Origin: an archaeon
Lineage (GTDB): Archaea; Nanobdellota; Nanobdellia; SCGC-AAA011-G17; PNOQ01
Reading direction: 5' to 3'
Length of the DNA: 15,166 bases
NCBI GenBank assembly: GCA_021107835.1
Contig: JAIOSD010000042.1
Location: 1 to 15,166 of the forward strand
Position numbers and translations under genes: made by a program. A model generated the notes under the pieces. It was not told the DNA's origin. It made no database searches and saw only the letters and a list, made by a program, of their open reading frames with translations. Positions 12,666 through 15,166 of this stretch are shown in pieces (the stretch's first letter is position 1; each line of letters opens with the position of its first letter).

Positions 12666-12773
12666 TCAGTGAAACTCACTTGATCCAAAACCTTACATAA
12701 GATCTTTGATATCCTTCCTTGATGTTAGCTTCACATACAGTGTAACATAAATGTCATCTAAATTATTAAGAAA
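12666..12773 (-). pseudogene. Possible remnant of a coding region, or an unrecognised small RNA
   Basis: The 230-nt gap 12590-12819 contains a stretch visibly richer in G and C than its surroundings. On the minus strand one frame reads LDDIYVTLYVKLTSRKDIKDLM, (codons 12759 to 12696), a TAA at 12695-12693, then GFGSSEFH to a TGA at 12668-12666. It has no start codon or promoter of its own. This could be the broken remnant of an inserted gene. A 5-bp hairpin AGTGA-AAC-TCACT (about 12669-12681) also lies here. Low confidence. Confidence 0.25.
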
Positions 12774-12796
12774 TTATAGGAAATTTGATTAATAAT

Positions 12797-12802
12797 AAAA
12801 AA
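12797..12802 (-). terminator. T-tract after the gene ending at 12820
   Basis: CCCCTTTTTT on the minus strand, 18-23 nt past the TAA stop; a plausible archaeal T-run terminator. Confidence 0.45.
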
Positions 12803-12819
12803 GGGGATTATCCATTCAT

Positions 12820-13140
12820 TTAGGTATTTAATTCAGAAAGCATATCCTCTAAAAGTAATTCAAAAGCTTCATGTTCCCGAGTTCCTTCTTCAAATTGATC
12901 TTGACCATTCCCTAACAACTCAATAGGAACAGGTTTTCTTCCAACCCAAACCCCTTCTTTGTTGGTAAATTCATAAATTCCTTCTGGAATGATTCTTCCA
13001 TATTTCCTATAAACCATTAAAGTCATTACTTCGGGAGCATCTATAAAAAATCCGCAAGCCTCATAGCTTAGGATACCACTATTTTTTGGGGGAGTTAATT
13101 TCACATAATTACAATCCGCCCTATTTCTTCTTATTTGCAT
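12820..13140 (-). CDS. Unknown protein, about 106 aa (start moved inward)
   Basis: No family recognised. The frame is open from ATG 13227, which would overlap the TsaC-like gene by 14 nt, but a TATA box (13188-13181) lies inside that extension and predicts transcription start near 13158. The leader then has GGGGGT (a wobble-paired Shine-Dalgarno) 10 nt before ATG 13140. ATG 13149 and 13167 are alternatives. From 13140 the protein begins MQIRRNRADCNYVKLTPPKN, has a beta-rich middle (SYEACGFFIDAPEVMTLMVYRK, GIYEFTNKEGVWVGRKPV) and an acidic helical C-terminus (EHEAFELLLEDMLSEL). Two cysteines, no signal or membrane segment. Confidence 0.62.
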   Translation of the reverse strand: MQIRRNRADCNYVKLTPPKNSGILSYEACGFFIDAPEVMTLMVYRKYGRIIPEGIYEFTNKEGVWVGRKPVPIELLGNGQDQFEEGTREHEAFELLLEDMLSELNT

Positions 13141-13180
13141 TTTATTCATTACCCCCTTAATATTCATAACTAAAGTTCTA

Positions 13181-13188
13181 TTTATAAA
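13181..13188 (-). promoter_or_regulatory. TATA box of the 106-aa gene
   Basis: TTTATAAA on the minus strand just after the stop codon of the TsaC-like gene. It is 48 nt before ATG 13140 and 39 nt before ATG 13149. Confidence 0.6.
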
Positions 13189-13213
13189 GCTTTCCATTGT
13201 TACCACTATTAAG

Positions 13214-13777
13214 TTATCTTCTAACAATCTTAGCCATTTCCTCAGTCAAATCAATTAAAGTGGAAGGATGATTATGTAAAAACCCATCATCAATTACCAC
13301 ATCAACATTTCTCAAAATAGCCCTAGAAATATCTTTAATCTCTCTAATAGGCTTCCTTCCAGAAAAATTAACAGAAGTAGTAATAAAAGGAATATTTGCT
13401 CTTTTTACCAACCGAGTAAAAGCATGATAAGGTATTCTAACCCCCAAACTACCCCCCTTAGGATTAACATTTCTAGCAACACATCTATTTTTTATGTTTA
13501 AAATAAAAGTAAACGGACCAGGCAAGGTTTGTATATATCCTTTTTTATTTACCTCAAAATTATCATAAATCCACTTTTTACTTGGAGCAATAACAGACAT
13601 TGGTTTATCATCATTACGTCTTTTTATTTTTCTAATCTCTGCAACACTGCCAGATTTCATAGCATTACAACCAATTCCATACACAGTATCAGTAGGATAA
13701 ATAAATATTTCCCCAGCTTTCATACGTTTTACAATTTCTTTTGCATCGATATCCTTAAAATCAATAATTTCTGGCAT
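13214..13777 (-). CDS. tsaC: L-threonylcarbamoyladenylate synthase, YrdC domain (TsaC/Sua5)
   Basis: A 187-residue protein covering one YrdC domain. Motifs: YPTDTVYGIGC (27-37), KIKRRNDDKP (50-59, with the basic K-x-R pair), LPGPFTFIL (85-93), SLGVRIP (110-116), TTSVNFSG (133-140) and PSTLID (171-176). It condenses threonine, bicarbonate and ATP into threonylcarbamoyl-AMP, used by the KEOPS/Kae1 complex to make t6A37 in ANN-decoding tRNAs. Most archaeal Sua5 proteins carry an extra C-terminal domain of about 130 residues; it is absent here, so this is the short TsaC form. The ATG is 31 nt after TTTTATAA (13808-13801), leaderless. No KEOPS gene is in the window. Confidence 0.93.
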   Translation of the reverse strand: MPEIIDFKDIDAKEIVKRMKAGEIFIYPTDTVYGIGCNAMKSGSVAEIRKIKRRNDDKPMSVIAPSKKWIYDNFEVNKKGYIQTLPGPFTFILNIKNRCVARNVNPKGGSLGVRIPYHAFTRLVKRANIPFITTSVNFSGRKPIREIKDISRAILRNVDVVIDDGFLHNHPSTLIDLTEEMAKIVRR

Positions 13778-13800
13778 AATAAAGAGAAATAAAACTAAGA

Positions 13801-13808
13801 TTATAAAA
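13801..13808 (-). promoter_or_regulatory. TATA box of the tsaC-like gene
   Basis: TTTTATAA on the minus strand, 31 nt before ATG 13777. Confidence 0.55.
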
Positions 13809-13889
13809 CTTTGTATATAACTATATTATTGTGTTGTCGGAACTTTTTTAGGCCAAGAAATTCACTTATAGTTTATCATAATGTAATTA

Positions 13890-13916
13890 CTGAAAAAAAC
13901 TGAAGAAAAAGAACTA
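13890..13916 (-). terminator. T-rich region downstream of the 106-aa lipoprotein gene
   Basis: On the minus strand two T-runs (CTTTTTCTTC and CAGTTTTTTTCAG) lie about 45-70 nt past the stop codon. The 183-nt gap 13778-13960 contains no convincing gene. Confidence 0.4.
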
Positions 13917-13960
13917 TTTACTAGAAATTCTTCTATCTTCCTTAATAAGCACAACAAATT

Positions 13961-14281
13961 TTATTTTGGGTGTTCTACAGTTAGTAAAGGACGTAAAGCT
14001 TTATATTCTGGAGAGCCTCTAGCATAGTTAACTGATTCTTCAATATTGTCTACATCTAAACCATTACCATAAGCGGATGTTGTAACAGTAATCCCGTCCA
14101 TAAACACAGGGTCTTCACCATAATAAGGTTTTACGCTCACATTTTCAGCAGTTGTCACAAAAGTTGTTTCACTAGAGCGATCCTCTAAGGTATTTTTATT
14201 ATTTATTTTATTACAACCTGTAGTCATAAGAGTTCCAGCTAATGCAGCACATAATAATATGTTTTTTAGTGTTTTTTCCAT
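13961..14281 (-). CDS. Small lipoprotein, 106 aa
   Basis: N-terminal signal MEKTLKNILLCAALAGTLM followed by TTGC, with the candidate lipidated cysteine at residue 23. The -3 residue is threonine, so the lipobox is imperfect. The mature part is polar and probably partly disordered at first (NKINNKNTLEDRSSETTF), then has VSVKPYYGEDPVFMDGITVTTSAYGNGLDV and a short helical end. Function unknown; no homologous family recognised. A strong Shine-Dalgarno GGAGGT (14295-14290) lies 8 nt before the ATG. It diverges from the TrmB-family regulator, sharing its promoter region, and so is a candidate target of that regulator. Confidence 0.75.
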   Translation of the reverse strand: MEKTLKNILLCAALAGTLMTTGCNKINNKNTLEDRSSETTFVTTAENVSVKPYYGEDPVFMDGITVTTSAYGNGLDVDNIEESVNYARGSPEYKALRPLLTVEHPK

Positions 14282-14289
14282 CTTTTTAT

Positions 14290-14295
14290 ACCTCC
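14290..14295 (-). promoter_or_regulatory. Shine-Dalgarno site of the 106-aa lipoprotein gene
   Basis: GGAGGT on the minus strand, 8 nt before ATG 14281; one of the best matches to the archaeal 16S 3' end in the window. Confidence 0.7.
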
Positions 14296-14337
14296 TTTCA
14301 TTTATGTAACTACTTTATGATAGTATGTAAATGTAGG

Positions 14338-14371
14338 TATATTTAAATACTTGTGGTATTGTACAATACCA
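14338..14371. promoter_or_regulatory. Bidirectional promoter with an 18-bp palindromic operator
   Basis: TATATTTAAATA at 14338-14349 can serve as TATA box for the plus-strand regulator gene (ATG 14373, about 30 nt on) and for the minus-strand lipoprotein gene (expected start near 14318). The perfect palindrome TGGTATTGTACAATACCA occupies 14354-14371, directly before the regulator's ATG, over its expected transcription start, and on the upstream side of the box as seen by the lipoprotein gene. Confidence 0.7.
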
Positions 14372-14372
14372 T

Positions 14373-15119
14373 ATGAACTTAGATAATTTGAAAGAGTTAG
14401 ATTTAAGTGGTGGCCAAATCAAAGTATACCAAGCAACCTTAGAGTTAGGATTATCTACATTAAACAAGATTCAAGAAAAAACAGGGATAGAAAGAAGAAA
14501 TATATATGATATTCTAAATAAACTAATAGAAAAAGGATTAATAAGTTACACAATAGAAAAAGGAATAAAAACATATCAGTGTACACACCCTAATAAACTA
14601 TTAGAAGAGATAAAAAAGAAGGAGAAAATACTAAAAGATCTTCAAAAAGAGATTCCAAAGATTAAAGATATTTTTAATTCTGTAAAACCAGATACAAGGG
14701 CAGAGGTGTTTAGGGGAGACGAATCAATTAAAGCATTATTAACAGAAGTGTTGGAATATAATGAATCGTATTGGATAGGTGGAAACAGTTTTGAACATTA
14801 TAAGGCAGTTTCTAAGAACTTAATGATCTGGTTTTCTCATTGGATGAAAAAAAGAGTGGAGAAAAAGCATTGGATGTATGATCTTGTTTCACATGGAACA
14901 TATTTGGAAGGACTAGAACCAAATAAAAAGGGAAAACACAAAAAGAACTACTATAAATATAAACAGCTTCCAAAAGGGTTTTATTCACCTTTGGTTATAA
15001 TTATTTTTGGTAATAAGGTCGCTCAAGTTGTTTGGTCTAAGCAACCATTCGCATTTGTATTAGAAGAAGAAAAGATAAAAAAAAGTTTTATGCAATACTT
15101 TAATCATTTTTGGAATTAA
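14373..15119 (+). CDS. TrmB-family transcriptional regulator
   Basis: A 248-residue protein. The N-terminal winged helix (about 10-70) has the TrmB pattern LSGGQIKVYQATLELGLSTL, then GIERRNIYDILNKLIEKGLI and a wing with IKTYQCTHPNKL. A helical coiled-coil linker follows (about 75-100), then a C-terminal effector/dimerisation part (RAEVFRGDESIKALLTEVLEY onward) with strands like SPLVIIIFGNKVAQVV near the end. Known TrmB proteins control sugar uptake and glycolysis genes, but the C-terminal part here is shorter than in the sugar-binding members, so the ligand is unknown. The palindrome just before its ATG suggests autoregulation. Leaderless. After the stop only 47 bases remain, with no recognisable feature. 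Confidence 0.88.
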   Translation: MNLDNLKELDLSGGQIKVYQATLELGLSTLNKIQEKTGIERRNIYDILNKLIEKGLISYTIEKGIKTYQCTHPNKLLEEIKKKEKILKDLQKEIPKIKDIFNSVKPDTRAEVFRGDESIKALLTEVLEYNESYWIGGNSFEHYKAVSKNLMIWFSHWMKKRVEKKHWMYDLVSHGTYLEGLEPNKKGKHKKNYYKYKQLPKGFYSPLVIIIFGNKVAQVVWSKQPFAFVLEEEKIKKSFMQYFNHFWN

Positions 15120-15166
15120 AAGATTCTGGTTGACATAATTTTATCCCAAATTCTTTTAACTATACA

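Noticed and set aside
12690..12770. C/D-box small RNA in the 12590-12819 gap
   Set aside because: A GATGA-like and a CTGA element exist, but they are about 90 nt apart with no C'/D' pair at the spacing usual for archaeal C/D RNAs.
13529..13792. Plus-strand frame of 87 codons opposite tsaC
   Set aside because: It is a low-complexity Ile/Phe/Asn-rich shadow of the TsaC-like coding region.
1..15166. CRISPR arrays, insertion sequences or prophage genes
   Set aside because: No regularly spaced repeats, intact transposase, integrase or phage structural gene is visible on either strand.

Overview
The window looks like a compact stretch of an archaeal chromosome, most likely from a DPANN-type lineage (Woesearchaeota/Pacearchaeota-like). 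This placement is inferred. The archaeal character is seen directly: ribosomal proteins L10e (uL16) and L35Ae (eL33), TATA boxes of the form TTTATAAA about 24-39 nt upstream of most starts, many apparently leaderless genes, an archaeal-type tRNA-Val without encoded CCA, a YrdC-domain protein and a TrmB-family regulator. The DNA is very AT-rich (about 30% GC by eye).

Layout. At 2-304 is the C-terminus of a protein-L-isoaspartate methyltransferase. At 353-820 lies a RelB/RelE-type toxin-antitoxin pair with a clear repeat operator, followed at 879-1982 by a cyclopropane-fatty-acid synthase. A long block of mostly minus-strand genes follows. It holds a small unknown protein, L10e and L35Ae, another unknown, a HEPN / HTH-nucleotidyltransferase pair (3491-4601) with a palindromic operator, and a 594-residue nucleotidyltransferase-HEPN-like protein (4691-6475). 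Next come a small lipoprotein and a secreted coiled-coil protein (6524-7649), which diverge from a membrane-anchored winged-helix regulator (7776-8417). After tRNA-Val (8456-8529) come a ThiS/TtuB-like ubiquitin-fold sulfur carrier overlapping its TtuA/NcsA-type tRNA thiolase (8554-9652), a small unknown, a membrane-anchored DsbA-fold protein whose CxxC is gone (10061-10633), an unknown, a large membrane-anchored beta-sandwich protein (11189-12589), an unknown, a TsaC/Sua5-type threonylcarbamoyl-AMP synthase (13214-13777), and a small lipoprotein (13961-14281). The last diverges from a TrmB-family regulator (14373-15119) across a shared promoter with an 18-bp palindrome.

Organisation. Genes are packed end to end, yet most carry their own promoter, often inside the last codons or stop codon of the gene upstream. 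Two initiation styles coexist. One is leaderless, with TATA about 28-36 nt before ATG. The other has a short leader carrying GGAGGT-like Shine-Dalgarno sequences, which moves the likely starts of the genes ending at 7649, 11137 and 13140 inward of the longest reading frames. I judge no single undescribed defence island to be proven here. The most interesting items are the two toxin-antitoxin operators, the cluster of three nucleotidyltransferase/HEPN genes, the catalytically dead DsbA-like protein, the ubiquitin-like carrier ending in Ser-Gly, the bacterial-type Cfa with a His-to-Gln change, and the bidirectional TrmB promoter.

No gene-free stretch exceeds 300 bases. The largest, 12590-12819, is described below.
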